DNA from: Candidatus Cryptobacteroides faecavium
GTDB lineage: Bacteria > Bacteroidota > Bacteroidia > Bacteroidales > UBA932
DNA length: 64,000 bases
Direction of reading: 5' to 3'
Assembly (NCBI GenBank): GCA_017694995.1
Contig: JADIMB010000001.1
Coordinates: forward strand, 1 to 64,000
Both the position numbers and the translations under genes were made by a program. Of this stretch, positions 52,181 through 62,098 are shown in pieces (the stretch's first letter is position 1; each line of letters starts with the position of its first letter). The notes beneath the pieces were generated by a model. That model did not search any database. It was given only the letters and a program-made list of their open reading frames with translations, and was not told where the DNA came from.

Positions 52181-52218
52181 TGTCTTTGTCCAATAGTTGA
52201 TACTGTCTTCTGTTTCTA

Positions 52219-52296
52219 TTTTCCGTCCCCGGTGCGGCGGAGCAGATCTGCTTTTTCAAGTCTGCAGATTCCTCACCTGCACCGTGGAACGGAAAA
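52219..52296 (-). other. Long intercistronic stem-loop between the fimbrillin and anchor genes
   Basis: Left 52219-52235 TTTTCCGTCCCCGGTGC; right 52279-52296 GCACCGTGGAACGGAAAA; inner AGCAGATCTGC / TCTGCAGATT pairing. Confidence 0.5.
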
Positions 52297-52318
52297 GTAT
52301 TTTACAAGGGGGAGTATT

Positions 52319-53569
52319 TTAAAGGTCTCCGACACCGGTGCTCTGGTCTACTGTAGTCCAGTCTGTAACAGTCACATTTACTGTAAGTTCTGCTGTTTTT
52401 CCTATAGGGTCTGTAGGCTCTCCGCCGCCATCTCCGCCGCCAGGTATGACACCGCCTTCTGTGTTAGACCCAGCTCCGTTGGCATGTGTGATATTGACGT
52501 TGATCAAAGTGTTTCTTGGGATTGCATATCTTTCTGAGAGGCTTGTAGCATCCTGTTTTCCCGTAATGTAGACACGGTAGTATGATATACCGTTAGTATA
52601 TTCAACAATTTCTTTTTCCTGACCTTGTACTGTAGGTTTTACCCTATAATAAAGAGCGTCGAATACCCCTGTGGCTTTGGTTCTTATACGGTAAAAAGTC
52701 GCGCCTTTTGTTCCTGCTTGAGGATTGCTTCCATCGGCATCCACTGTCTGGTTCGGTGTGAATTTACCCTTGACTATTATGTATGTAGTATTGCCGAGCT
52801 GTGGATCTTTGACTTTATTTTCTGATACGTATACAGGATTGGCTGAAAATGTTTGATCTCCAGTTGCAGTACTTACATAGTTGGCTGCTGCAGTGCTTTC
52901 ATAAAGAGGTGTGGACCATGCTGAAGACGGATAAGAAAAGTAGTACATTTTCTTGGCTATGTTCATTGCTTTGTATGTTATGTCTGTCAGGGTTCCGGCA
53001 GCATCCGGGTCAGCAGTGATGGCTGATGATTTCGCAGCTATCTTTGCGGCAAGTCTTATTAGGTTGACTTCTACAGAAGAGCCTCCTTCTGTGAGATTCA
53101 CCGTGCTGTGGCCTGACATAGAAAAATCTTCTGTACCTCCGGTGGTACGCTGGGCGATTGCTGTTATGTCCTGTATTTCGAGCACGTCCTTCATGAATTG
53201 TGTCTCACTGTACCCTACTTTGAATTTCGCGTCATAGCTATCAAGGTTTGCAAGTACATAGACGCTTTTCTGGCCTGTGGTCACGGTTGCTGTGGCTTTT
53301 TTCTGGGCCACCACGAAATCGGCTACGGCTTCCATTGTTCCAAGGTCATTGAATATGTACGCCTTTGCATTTGTCAGTTTCTGCTCTTCGGTTGTCTGGG
53401 AGACAGCCTTGGAAAACGGTTCGGAGTTCGCGAAATCCAGCGAGATGTTCATCGTTGTCAGAGTTCCTGGCTGGATAGGAGTCTCCTCCTTCTGCTGCAA
53501 TTCCTGTTTGTTGCATGCCGTGGTGAAAATCAGCGCGGCGGATGCCAGATAAATTAGGTGTCTTTTCAT
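52319..53569 (-). CDS. Mfa1-family major fimbrillin
   Basis: Lipobox FTTAC; AKAYIFNDLGTMEA; YRVYITGKQDATSLSERYAIPRNTLINVNITHANGAG; start at MKRHLIYL. Confidence 0.82.
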   Translation of the reverse strand: MKRHLIYLASAALIFTTACNKQELQQKEETPIQPGTLTTMNISLDFANSEPFSKAVSQTTEEQKLTNAKAYIFNDLGTMEAVADFVVAQKKATATVTTGQKSVYVLANLDSYDAKFKVGYSETQFMKDVLEIQDITAIAQRTTGGTEDFSMSGHSTVNLTEGGSSVEVNLIRLAAKIAAKSSAITADPDAAGTLTDITYKAMNIAKKMYYFSYPSSAWSTPLYESTAAANYVSTATGDQTFSANPVYVSENKVKDPQLGNTTYIIVKGKFTPNQTVDADGSNPQAGTKGATFYRIRTKATGVFDALYYRVKPTVQGQEKEIVEYTNGISYYRVYITGKQDATSLSERYAIPRNTLINVNITHANGAGSNTEGGVIPGGGDGGGEPTDPIGKTAELTVNVTVTDWTTVDQSTGVGDL

Positions 53570-53598
53570 GAGTAAATAATTTAAATTAAGTGATATTG

Positions 53599-55041
53599 TT
53601 AATGCTGTTTCCTGATAATTTCCACTTCTTCCAGATGATGGTACTTGTCCCATTCACGGAGCATTTCCAGGTTGTCTGCCGCTTCTTCCATGTCTGGTTT
53701 CAGCTCCAGGGCTTTCATAAAGTATTCTTCGGCCAGTGCGGTGTCTCCTTTTTTCCAGAAGCAGACTCCACGCAGATTGTACGACTCTGCCTCAGGAAGT
53801 GGAAGGTCCCTTTTCTCAAGGATTTCCAGTGCCTTGTCGTAGTTCCCGGACGAGGCTGCATCTGCGGCTTCGTTGAAACGTATTGCTATACGCTGGTTTA
53901 TGTCCGAACGGTTGATGACATCGAAGAATAGCTGCAGGTATCCGGCAGATCTCTGCCGAGGGAAAATCTCTTCAAGGAGGTAGGTATATGCCTCACCGAG
54001 TCCTTTCAGACGTACTTTACGTGCTTCCATATCCGGCTCTCCGGTAAGGATGTTCAGCACAGAGTCCCTCATTGGTGTGAGAGTGTCTTTCTGCACCTGT
54101 CTCAGAAGGTCGTCCCAGTCTTCTCCGCCGCAGATGATTTCCACTATCGAGTTCTCTGGCCTCACTTTCGCGTCAATCCCGGCAAGGACTGACCTGGCTC
54201 TTTCCGTGGCAAGCCGTTCATTCAGCTCCCTGCTTCCTTCCACGGACGCGTATCCGGTCATGATTACTTTCCTCAGACGCACGTCAGGGTTCTCGCTGAT
54301 TGCCTTCAGGGCATCTTCGACAAGGGACATTCTTTTACGGTTGTCCGAAAGGTTCGGGTCCAGATAGCTCGACCCTTGCCTGAACTGGAATGCCAGGGCG
54401 GCAGACCTGTCTGCCCCGTCTTCCTGTGAGGCGCTGATGAAAGAGTTCTTTTCAGCCATTTCTTCTATAAGGAATTTAGGGACAGGGATTTCGCTTATCT
54501 TCGGAGAATAGTATACAGGCGGGAAGTATATTTGCTGAGATGATGTCAACGGAGTTCCTTCAAGTCCTGTCTGCTTGTCGCAGCATCCCTCGTACCAGCT
54601 CAGTGTCTCCAATTCGAGGTGTTCCATCCACGGTTCGTATGCCCATGTCTCCGTATAGAAAATGCTCTCACCTGCCTTAAGGTATATCGCACCTGTTTCA
54701 GAAACCCTTGGACGGGAACCGGAGAGGATGTCGGAACGCCTGTCTTTCAGTTCTTTATAAGGACGTTCTATGCGGAATGTCCGGAGTGCTTTGGTTGTAC
54801 CTGAGTTTGTCGCCTGCGGTCTTACGACGAATGTCCTGTCGGCGGGAAGACCTTTTTTCACTGTCTTGAGTGTAAATGAGATCCTCACGCTGTCGTCATC
54901 CCCCAGTTCCATATGTACATGGCTTATCTCCGCGTGCCCGATTCGTACCGGACCGTCGTCTATTTTCACATTTCCTGCAGATGTCGCACAGGACAGAAAC
55001 AGGATTGATGTCGCAATGGTGACTGTCATCTTATTTTTCAT
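53599..55041 (-). CDS. DUF3868-like/OmpA-domain fimbrial accessory protein
   Basis: VIMTGYASVEGSRELNERLATERARSVLAGI OmpA-like region; C-terminal TPR-like repeat; operon position. Confidence 0.75.
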   Translation of the reverse strand: MKNKMTVTIATSILFLSCATSAGNVKIDDGPVRIGHAEISHVHMELGDDDSVRISFTLKTVKKGLPADRTFVVRPQATNSGTTKALRTFRIERPYKELKDRRSDILSGSRPRVSETGAIYLKAGESIFYTETWAYEPWMEHLELETLSWYEGCCDKQTGLEGTPLTSSQQIYFPPVYYSPKISEIPVPKFLIEEMAEKNSFISASQEDGADRSAALAFQFRQGSSYLDPNLSDNRKRMSLVEDALKAISENPDVRLRKVIMTGYASVEGSRELNERLATERARSVLAGIDAKVRPENSIVEIICGGEDWDDLLRQVQKDTLTPMRDSVLNILTGEPDMEARKVRLKGLGEAYTYLLEEIFPRQRSAGYLQLFFDVINRSDINQRIAIRFNEAADAASSGNYDKALEILEKRDLPLPEAESYNLRGVCFWKKGDTALAEEYFMKALELKPDMEEAADNLEMLREWDKYHHLEEVEIIRKQH

Positions 55042-55060
55042 GGTTGTCCCTCCCGGAATT

Positions 55061-55672
55061 TCATTTGATCACGAATATTAGTGTCACGGCTGCTTTCGTC
55101 GGGCCGAAATAGTCTTTCTTCTTGTGCTCTATATGCCATCCGCATTTCTGGCATGCGTACCGGTCGTATTCAAGCCGTGCGTATCCTCCGCCTATTGTGA
55201 ATTCAAAGCTCCATCTGGGAGACATTACCCAGTGATATCCGTATGAGATTCCTGCTCCTGCCGCCCAGCCCTCATGGCGGTATTGCCAGCTTCCTTTCCC
55301 GAAAAGCATAGGGAGCTCGTGTCCTCCTATGTTGTACATACTGTATAGTCCGTGGACTCCCAGGAAATGCCCTGCAAACCTGCTGCAGGTCCACCATCTG
55401 AACTCAGGCTGTACGGCCCAGTGCACAGCTTTCTTGTTCCCGTTTTTTTTACCGTCCAGGTTCCATGGGTTGTATCCGCCTGAAATGTCCAGAGTTGTCT
55501 TTTTCCCGAGACCGATTTCCATTCCCAGATTCGGAGTGTATGTGTAAGCTCCCTGGAGCAGGTTTGTTTTGATTCCGATTACTTGGGCTGAGATCTTTCC
55601 CGACATAGACATGGCTGCTATTGCCAGTACCAGTGACAGGACTGTGCGGCTGCCTTTTTTCAGGATTTTCAT
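55061..55672 (-). CDS. DUF3575-like protein, first gene of the fimbrial operon
   Basis: IGIKTNLLQGAYTYTPNLGMEIGLGKKTTLDISGGYNPW. Confidence 0.85.
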   Translation of the reverse strand: MKILKKGSRTVLSLVLAIAAMSMSGKISAQVIGIKTNLLQGAYTYTPNLGMEIGLGKKTTLDISGGYNPWNLDGKKNGNKKAVHWAVQPEFRWWTCSRFAGHFLGVHGLYSMYNIGGHELPMLFGKGSWQYRHEGWAAGAGISYGYHWVMSPRWSFEFTIGGGYARLEYDRYACQKCGWHIEHKKKDYFGPTKAAVTLIFVIK

Positions 55673-55703
55673 ATGATTACACACTATATTGATTTTTACG
55701 CTG

Positions 55704-55767
55704 CAAAGTTGCACTGTCTTGCCGGATATGTTTTTACCATTTTGTGTCTTTATTTTGCCATTGTGTT
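55704..55767 (-). promoter_or_regulatory. Candidate activator-dependent promoter of the fimbrial operon
   Basis: Minus-strand CAACTTTG at 55704-55711; direct repeats TTTTACCATTTTGTG (55732) and TTTTGCCATTGTGTT (55753), 21 bp apart, the proximal one over the -33 position. Confidence 0.4.
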
Positions 55768-55862
55768 CCTTGCGCTTTATAAGCCAGAAGTTCAGCTGTC
55801 TATTTCAGTTTCTTTTTATATTTCGTGATGTCTTTTGTGCTTGATTTAATCTGAATTGAGTT

Positions 55863-57257
55863 ATGAGAAAATTTGTTTTTATTGAGGCTTTTGCTGCTGC
55901 AGCTCTTCTTTTTGCTGCCTGCCAGGCGGAGCCGGGTCCCGTGCCTGGGACTGAGGATGAAATCGTCCCGGAAGTTGTCAGAGAGGCTTTCTATTCCCGC
56001 TATCCTGATGCGGTTGAAGTATCATGGACTGTGAGTGAAGGTTTTGCCGTGGCTGAATTTTATCTTTTTTCAGATAGAGCTCTCAAATCGGAGGATGCCG
56101 GGGTGTCTTCGCCGGACATTGCATGGTTTGATATTCTTGACGGTACGTGGGAGATGACCAGAAGCGGTATTGAGTATGTGTCTCTTCCGCAGGAAGTACG
56201 TAATGCTTTCACTGACAGCAGATACTCTGAAGCCCCGTGGGAACGTTCCGGCAAAGTCGACAGGCTTGAACGTCGGGATGTGATGTCTTCAGTCTCGGAA
56301 ACTTCACCTGTTGTCGTGTATGTTATAGGTGTTACCGGTGTACTTTTTTCTGACTTCTCACCTTCCCAGACTGTCTCTGTCGACCTTTATTTTTCACAGG
56401 AGGGGGTACTTGTCGATGAGATTACAGGATCGAATGACGGCAGTTATGTTGACAGACTCCCTCAGGAGCCTTCTAACGGGATTTTTTCTTACCTTCAGGA
56501 GAATGTCCTTTCTGCCGGAGGAAGGGTGATTGAGGTTGACCGCGAGAATGGCAGGACGGAGGTCGAGGCTGTCCTTGACGGCCGCCGACTTGAGATTTTC
56601 TTTGATTCGTCTGAAAATTGGCTATATACCGAGACAGGATACCACAGGCGTGACATTATGTCCGGTTATATCCCTGAAAATATCCTGGCCGCCCTCAGAA
56701 GCTCCGAGCACTTTGTATCTTATGACTATATTGATGATATAGAGTATGTCCGTGCAAGTTTTCCGGAAGGAATACGCACCTGGTGGGTGTTTGAGATAGA
56801 TTCAGGACGGAATGATTTCGATGTTTTTGTTGATGATTCGGGGCTTATCGAGAAGCCGGCGGTCGGTTCCGGGGATGATACAGGAGGCCTGCCTTCAGGA
56901 GGTGATGTGCTTGATTTTATAAATACTCGCTATCCTGGCGCCCGTGTTCTCGGGAGTGATTATGACGACGGTTTTCTTGAGGTGGATATATTCCATGACG
57001 GGAATAAGAAAGAACTTAAGTTCAATGCCGGTGGTGAATGGGTTTCAACTGTCTGGGAAATCCGTGTGAGTGAGCTTCCTCGGGAAGTTTATGACGCTGT
57101 AATTTCCGGAGGATATACTTTTGATGACAATGAGGTTGAAGTTTTGGAGACTCCTTCCGTGTTATGTTATGTTGTTGATGCGCGGAGCGGCCGCAGGGAA
57201 GTAGTCCTTTATATCGGAGACGACGGGATGATTCTCAGTGTCCGTCATGATGACTGA
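55863..57257 (+). CDS. Lipoprotein with repeated PepSY-like (DUF2874) domains
   Basis: Lipobox FAAC; recurring 'YPDAVEVSWTV..GFAVAEF'-type and 'LPQEVRNAF..' units. Confidence 0.65.
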   Translation: MRKFVFIEAFAAAALLFAACQAEPGPVPGTEDEIVPEVVREAFYSRYPDAVEVSWTVSEGFAVAEFYLFSDRALKSEDAGVSSPDIAWFDILDGTWEMTRSGIEYVSLPQEVRNAFTDSRYSEAPWERSGKVDRLERRDVMSSVSETSPVVVYVIGVTGVLFSDFSPSQTVSVDLYFSQEGVLVDEITGSNDGSYVDRLPQEPSNGIFSYLQENVLSAGGRVIEVDRENGRTEVEAVLDGRRLEIFFDSSENWLYTETGYHRRDIMSGYIPENILAALRSSEHFVSYDYIDDIEYVRASFPEGIRTWWVFEIDSGRNDFDVFVDDSGLIEKPAVGSGDDTGGLPSGGDVLDFINTRYPGARVLGSDYDDGFLEVDIFHDGNKKELKFNAGGEWVSTVWEIRVSELPREVYDAVISGGYTFDDNEVEVLETPSVLCYVVDARSGRREVVLYIGDDGMILSVRHDD

Positions 57258-57344
57258 TGTCCAGCGTTTTTTCACGTGGGTATGGCCGCTTTTTTAAGTG
57301 CATGAGTGTGGCTTATTTTGATTTATGCCACACTCATGTCTTTT

Positions 57345-58532
57345 TTACCAGAGGAAATTGTCGAACGGATAACGGCCCGCGTGTATTTCCGCGACCATCT
57401 TGTATAGGTCGGAGCGGAGTTTGTCGATACCTATCTTTTGTTTTGCAGAGATGAATATGCAAGGGGTGTTCTCCTTCGCGATCCAGCTGTTCTTGAATTC
57501 CTCAAGGGTGTAATTTACGGGCTTTTTGGGCTCCAGGGAGAACTCGTCGTACTCCTCATACCTGTAGGCGTCGATCTTGTTGAATACGACGAAAATAGGC
57601 TTGTTTATCGCGTTAATATCCCGCAGTGTCTCCTCGACGACCCTGATGTGTTCTTCGAAGTTCGGATGCGAGATGTCTACAACGTGCATGAGTATGTCTG
57701 CCTCCCTTACTTCATCAAGTGTACTTTTGAAAGCTTCAACGAGCTGTGTAGGCAGTTTCCTGATGAATCCCACAGTATCGCTCAGCAAGAACGGGACATT
57801 CTCTATCACCACTTTGCGCACTGTCGTGTCAAGCGTCGCGAACAGCTTGTTCTCGGCAAACACGTCGCTTTTTGCAAGCAGGTTCATTAGTGTGCTTTTC
57901 CCGACATTTGTGTATCCGACGAGTGAAATGCGCACCAGGGAACCCCTGTTCCCGCGCTGCGAGGCCATCTGTTTGTCTATCTTCTTCAGCTGCTCTTTCA
58001 GCTTGGCTATCCTGTCCTGGATGATTCGCCTGTCTGTCTCTATCTGTGTCTCTCCAGGACCTCTCATTCCGATGCCGCCCTTCTGCCTTTCGAGGTGTGT
58101 CCACATCCTTGTAAGGCGCGGAAGGAGGTACTGGTACTGGGCCAGCTCTACCTGTGTCTTCGCGTAGGCTGTCTTCGCCCTCTGCGCAAAGATGTCAAGG
58201 ATAAGGTTTGTCCTGTCCAGTATCCGGCATGAAAGCTCCCTTTCCAGGTTTCTGAGCTGGGTAGGGGAGAGCTCGTCATCGAATATGACTACATCGGTCT
58301 CGTTCTCGGCTATATATGCCTTTATTTCTTCAAGTTTCCCGCTTCTTATGTATGTCCTTGAGTCCGGCTTGTCTACTTTCTGGATAAACCTTTTTCTACC
58401 TTCTGCCCCTGCTGTCTCTGCCAGGAATTCAAGCTCGTCCAGATACTCCAGGACCTGTCTCTCGTCATCTCCCTGTTTGATTACTCCGACGAAGACTGCT
58501 TTTTCTATGTATTTCTCTTTTATTTCTATCAT
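57345..58532 (-). CDS. hflX: GTPase HflX
   Basis: GGIGMRGPGETQIETDRR; LVGYTNVGKSTLMNLL; LSDTVGFIRKLPTQLVEAFKSTLDEV. Confidence 0.96.
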   Translation of the reverse strand: MIEIKEKYIEKAVFVGVIKQGDDERQVLEYLDELEFLAETAGAEGRKRFIQKVDKPDSRTYIRSGKLEEIKAYIAENETDVVIFDDELSPTQLRNLERELSCRILDRTNLILDIFAQRAKTAYAKTQVELAQYQYLLPRLTRMWTHLERQKGGIGMRGPGETQIETDRRIIQDRIAKLKEQLKKIDKQMASQRGNRGSLVRISLVGYTNVGKSTLMNLLAKSDVFAENKLFATLDTTVRKVVIENVPFLLSDTVGFIRKLPTQLVEAFKSTLDEVREADILMHVVDISHPNFEEHIRVVEETLRDINAINKPIFVVFNKIDAYRYEEYDEFSLEPKKPVNYTLEEFKNSWIAKENTPCIFISAKQKIGIDKLRSDLYKMVAEIHAGRYPFDNFLW

Positions 58533-58589
58533 ATATTAATTGCTAAAGTTCAAATAGGTTGCAAATATATCTACTGTTTTGGAATTATC

Positions 58590-58617
58590 TAACGTTAGTT
58601 CAACGAATTTGCGTTAA
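58590..58617. repeat. Second copy of the MITE-like end sequence
   Basis: TAACGTTAGTTCAACGAATTTGCGTTAA resembles TTAACGTCAGTTCGACGAATTTATGTTTAA (reverse complement of the 7687-7779 right end). Confidence 0.45.
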
Positions 58618-58658
58618 GGCTGTTTCTCTTCCATTCAGTCATATTATTTACAATAAAA

Positions 58659-58686
58659 AAGGCCCAGCCATTTATGGTTGGACCTT
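58659..58686. terminator. Terminator-like hairpin downstream of tonB
   Basis: AAGGCCCAGCC-atttat-GGTTGGACCTT. Confidence 0.55.
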
Positions 58687-58708
58687 CTTAAATCCTTTCT
58701 CTCTGAAA

Positions 58709-59404
58709 TTATCTCAACTGGAATATTACAGGGAATGTGTAAGTTACCTTCACAGCGCGGTCCCTCTGCTTTCCAGGAGTCCATTTCGGTGACATTGAAA
58801 CGACTCTGACAGCCTCTTTGTCAAGGGAAGGGTCAACTCCACGGAGGACTTTGATGTTGCTCACTGTTCCGTCTGTATTTACAGTGAACTGGAGTGTAAC
58901 ACGTCCGGATACGCCGTTCTCCTTGGCTATTTCAGGATATACAAGTCTTTCATTCACCCATTTTGAGAAGGCATTTGCATCTCCACCCATGAATGAAGGT
59001 TTCTCTTCTACAAACTGGAACGGGATGGCCTCTTCTTCCACTACCTCTTCTTCCACTGTCTCTACGTAATCCATGATCTCCACACCCATGCTTGCGTCGT
59101 CCTCAAGGTTCATGAACATGTTGTCATCCACCTGGACTTCGTCATCCACGATGTCGATCTGGTCTGACAGGACCGGGATTTTCGGAGCTGCCGTAGGAGG
59201 AGGTGGAGGGGTTTCCTGCGTGATAGGGACCATTTCCTCTGCTTCCACTACTTCTGCGGTTTCCTCAAAGACAGAAACCTGCTTCTCGGCTGTACTCCAG
59301 TCAAATGCGAGGTACACGACACCGAGGGCAATTATAAGGCCAATCTCGGTGAAAAGCAGCTTCTTGTTCTCAAGATTGGCTTTAGGTGACTTTTTAATCT
59401 CCAT
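58709..59404 (-). CDS. tonB: Energy transducer TonB
   Basis: N-terminal TM; proline-rich TQETPPPPPTAAP; C-terminal VYPEIAKENGVSGRVTLQFTVNTDGTVSNIKVLRG. Confidence 0.92.
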   Translation of the reverse strand: MEIKKSPKANLENKKLLFTEIGLIIALGVVYLAFDWSTAEKQVSVFEETAEVVEAEEMVPITQETPPPPPTAAPKIPVLSDQIDIVDDEVQVDDNMFMNLEDDASMGVEIMDYVETVEEEVVEEEAIPFQFVEEKPSFMGGDANAFSKWVNERLVYPEIAKENGVSGRVTLQFTVNTDGTVSNIKVLRGVDPSLDKEAVRVVSMSPKWTPGKQRDRAVKVTYTFPVIFQLR

Positions 59405-59509
59405 ATTACATGTGTTTATTTCCGGTTTTGCGGCGTAAAGTTAAAGAATATATTTTTTATTTCATAATTTTTTCATGCTAAGTTTTATATATTTGCGAAA
59501 AAATTACGC

Positions 59510-59929
59510 ATGATACTCTACTATTATGAAGATATTGATTTCCAGTTCAGAAACAAGACACGGACAAACCGGTGGCTCAGACTTGTTGCTGAAAGCGAGA
59601 TCAAGAGGATAGGGGACATATCTATTATATTCTGTTCGGACAACTATATTCTGGATGTCAACCAGAAGTATCTCCAGCATGACTATTTTACTGATATCAT
59701 TACATTTGACTATTGCGAGGGAGACAGGCTTTCGGGTGACCTTTTTATAAGTGTGGACAGTGTGAGGGAAAACAGCATCGAGTACGGCACTGACTTCGCT
59801 GACGAGCTCAACCGGGTCATTGTCCACGGCCTTCTGCATCTTATAGGGTACGATGACCATACTGAGGCTGATGTCGCTGTTATGAGAAAAAAGGAAAATT
59901 ATTATCTTTCTTTGAGGGAACTTCTCTGA
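59510..59929 (+). CDS. ybeY: rRNA maturation RNase YbeY
   Basis: [19 protein letters not shown] (HGxLHLxGYDH). Confidence 0.95.
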   Translation: MILYYYEDIDFQFRNKTRTNRWLRLVAESEIKRIGDISIIFCSDNYILDVNQKYLQHDYFTDIITFDYCEGDRLSGDLFISVDSVRENSIEYGTDFADELNRVIVHGLLHLIGYDDHTEADVAVMRKKENYYLSLRELL

Positions 59930-62058
59930 TGAAAAAGAAATACGATGTTATCGTCATAGGCGGAGGACATGCAGGGTGCGAGGCTGCGATGGCTGCCGCC
60001 AACATGGGTTCTTCTGTCCTGCTGATTACAATGGACATGAACAAGTTCGCACAGATGTCATGCAACCCTGCCGTGGGCGGGATTGCAAAAGGGCAGATCA
60101 TCCGTGAGGTCGATGCTCTGGGCGGGTACACCGGCATTGTCACTGACGCTTCCACTCTGCAGTTCAGGATGCTCAACCGGTCGAAAGGGCCTGCAATGTG
60201 GAGTCCCAGAGCTCAATGCGACAAAATGCAGTTCTGTATAAATTGGCGAAAAATCCTTGAAACTAATTGTAAATTAGATATTTACCAGGATACTGTCACC
60301 AGTTTTGCCTTTTCTGGCTCGCGTATTACGGGCTGTTGTACGACTACCGGGGCAAAATTCGATTCTCAGGCAGTTATCCTGACGGCCGGAACCTTTCTTG
60401 ACGGCAGGCTATTCATAGGAAGGAACTATTTTGAAGGAGGCAGGATAGGGGAGCTGTCTTCTCACGGCCTTACCGCCCAGCTTATGGATATGGGGATTAA
60501 GAGTGCAAGGATGAAGACCGGCACCCCTCCGAGGATTGACATTTCTTCTGTCGACACTTCCAGGCTTGTAATGCAGGAAGGGGATCATGACCCGGAGAAG
60601 TTCTCTTATCTTCCATATCTCTCCACGGTGCAGAACGGCACTCCGCAGATGCCTTGCTTCATTGTCCATACCAATTCCCGTGTACATGATATTCTAAGGA
60701 GCGGATTCGGGGATTCACCTCTTTTTTCCGGTGTAATAAAAGGTATCGGTCCGAGATATTGTCCTAGCATAGAGGATAAACTCAGAACGTTTGCAGGCAA
60801 GGACTCGCACCAGCTTTTCCTTGAGCCCGAGGGCCGCTCTACTTGTGAATATTATCTTCAGGGTTTTTCTTCATCTCTTCCTCTCGATGTGCAGCTTGAC
60901 GCCCTCCATGCTATCGAGGGACTTGAAAATGTAAAGATTTTCCGTCCTGCATATGCGGTCGAGTATGACTATTTCGATCCTGTGCAGCTTAAGCCTACTC
61001 TTGAGCTCAAGAGTATAGAGAACCTTTTCTTTGCAGGGCAGATTAACGGGACTACCGGTTATGAGGAAGCGGCTGCCCAGGGGATTGTGGCCGGGATAAA
61101 CGCGCATCTTAAGGTACATGAGAAGGATCCTTTTATCCTCAAGCGTGACCAGGCATATATAGGTGTCCTGATAGATGATCTTATAACAAAAGGTGTGGAT
61201 GAGCCTTACAGAATGTTTACTTCAAGAGCTGAGTACAGGATTCTTCTTCGTCAGGACAATGCGGATTTGAGACTGACTTCTCTGTCTTATAATATAGGTC
61301 TTGCTGACAGGTTCAGATATGACTTCACTATGCAAAAATATGACAGGGTATCGAAATACTCTGATTATTTCGGTTCTTCTTCCGTGAGACCGGAAAAAGT
61401 GAATCCTTATCTTGAGTCTATAGGGTCTGCTCCTGTCGAGAACCGAAAAAAATATTCAGACCTCATTGTAAGGCCAGGAGTAAAGTTGGAGGAACTTGTA
61501 AAAATTGTTCCACGTGGAACAATGATTTCAGGCGATATGGATTTTCACGATGGAATATTGAAGAGCATGCCCTCTCCTGAAGATTGTTTTGAAGACTTTA
61601 ATTATTGTGACGGTCTCTGCGCTCTGAGTGCAGGAGGGAGTCTTGTTCTTAAAAAGGATTCTGTGTATGCTGATGGCGGCTGCCGTTCTTATTCTGACGC
61701 GCTTAGTGTTCTCAGGTGGAACTGCGGCTATCCTCTATGCAGTGAAAAGAGTTTCCATGATGACCGGATGTTGGCAAAAATCAATGACAATGTCAGGACG
61801 GAAATCCTTGAGGCGATAGAAATATCCATAAAGTATGCTGGATATATTGAAAGGGAGCAGCGTATAGCTGAAAAGATAATGAGACTTGAAAACCTTCTCA
61901 TTCCGGAGGGTTTTGATTTTGATAAGGTGGAGAGTCTTTCCATAGAGTGCAGGCAGAAGCTCAAGAGGTATGCTCCTAAAACCATTGCCCAGGCATCAAG
62001 AATCTCCGGGGTTTCTCCTGCGGATATTTCGGTTCTGCTTGTTTATTTCGGAAGATAA
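59929..62058 (+). CDS. mnmG: tRNA uridine-5-carboxymethylaminomethyl modification enzyme MnmG, with apparent C-terminal-half insertion
   Basis: [57 protein letters not shown]-type overlap with ybeY; 709 aa. Confidence 0.95.
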   Translation: MKKKYDVIVIGGGHAGCEAAMAAANMGSSVLLITMDMNKFAQMSCNPAVGGIAKGQIIREVDALGGYTGIVTDASTLQFRMLNRSKGPAMWSPRAQCDKMQFCINWRKILETNCKLDIYQDTVTSFAFSGSRITGCCTTTGAKFDSQAVILTAGTFLDGRLFIGRNYFEGGRIGELSSHGLTAQLMDMGIKSARMKTGTPPRIDISSVDTSRLVMQEGDHDPEKFSYLPYLSTVQNGTPQMPCFIVHTNSRVHDILRSGFGDSPLFSGVIKGIGPRYCPSIEDKLRTFAGKDSHQLFLEPEGRSTCEYYLQGFSSSLPLDVQLDALHAIEGLENVKIFRPAYAVEYDYFDPVQLKPTLELKSIENLFFAGQINGTTGYEEAAAQGIVAGINAHLKVHEKDPFILKRDQAYIGVLIDDLITKGVDEPYRMFTSRAEYRILLRQDNADLRLTSLSYNIGLADRFRYDFTMQKYDRVSKYSDYFGSSSVRPEKVNPYLESIGSAPVENRKKYSDLIVRPGVKLEELVKIVPRGTMISGDMDFHDGILKSMPSPEDCFEDFNYCDGLCALSAGGSLVLKKDSVYADGGCRSYSDALSVLRWNCGYPLCSEKSFHDDRMLAKINDNVRTEILEAIEISIKYAGYIEREQRIAEKIMRLENLLIPEGFDFDKVESLSIECRQKLKRYAPKTIAQASRISGVSPADISVLLVYFGR
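61504..61523. promoter_or_regulatory. parS-like site inside mnmG
   Basis: ATTGTTCCACGTGGAACAAT, perfect 20-bp palindrome containing TGTTCCACGTGGAACA. Confidence 0.8.
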
Positions 62059-62098
62059 TATTCTGTATGGTCAGGCTGTGGCGTTGTGGCTGTTTTTG

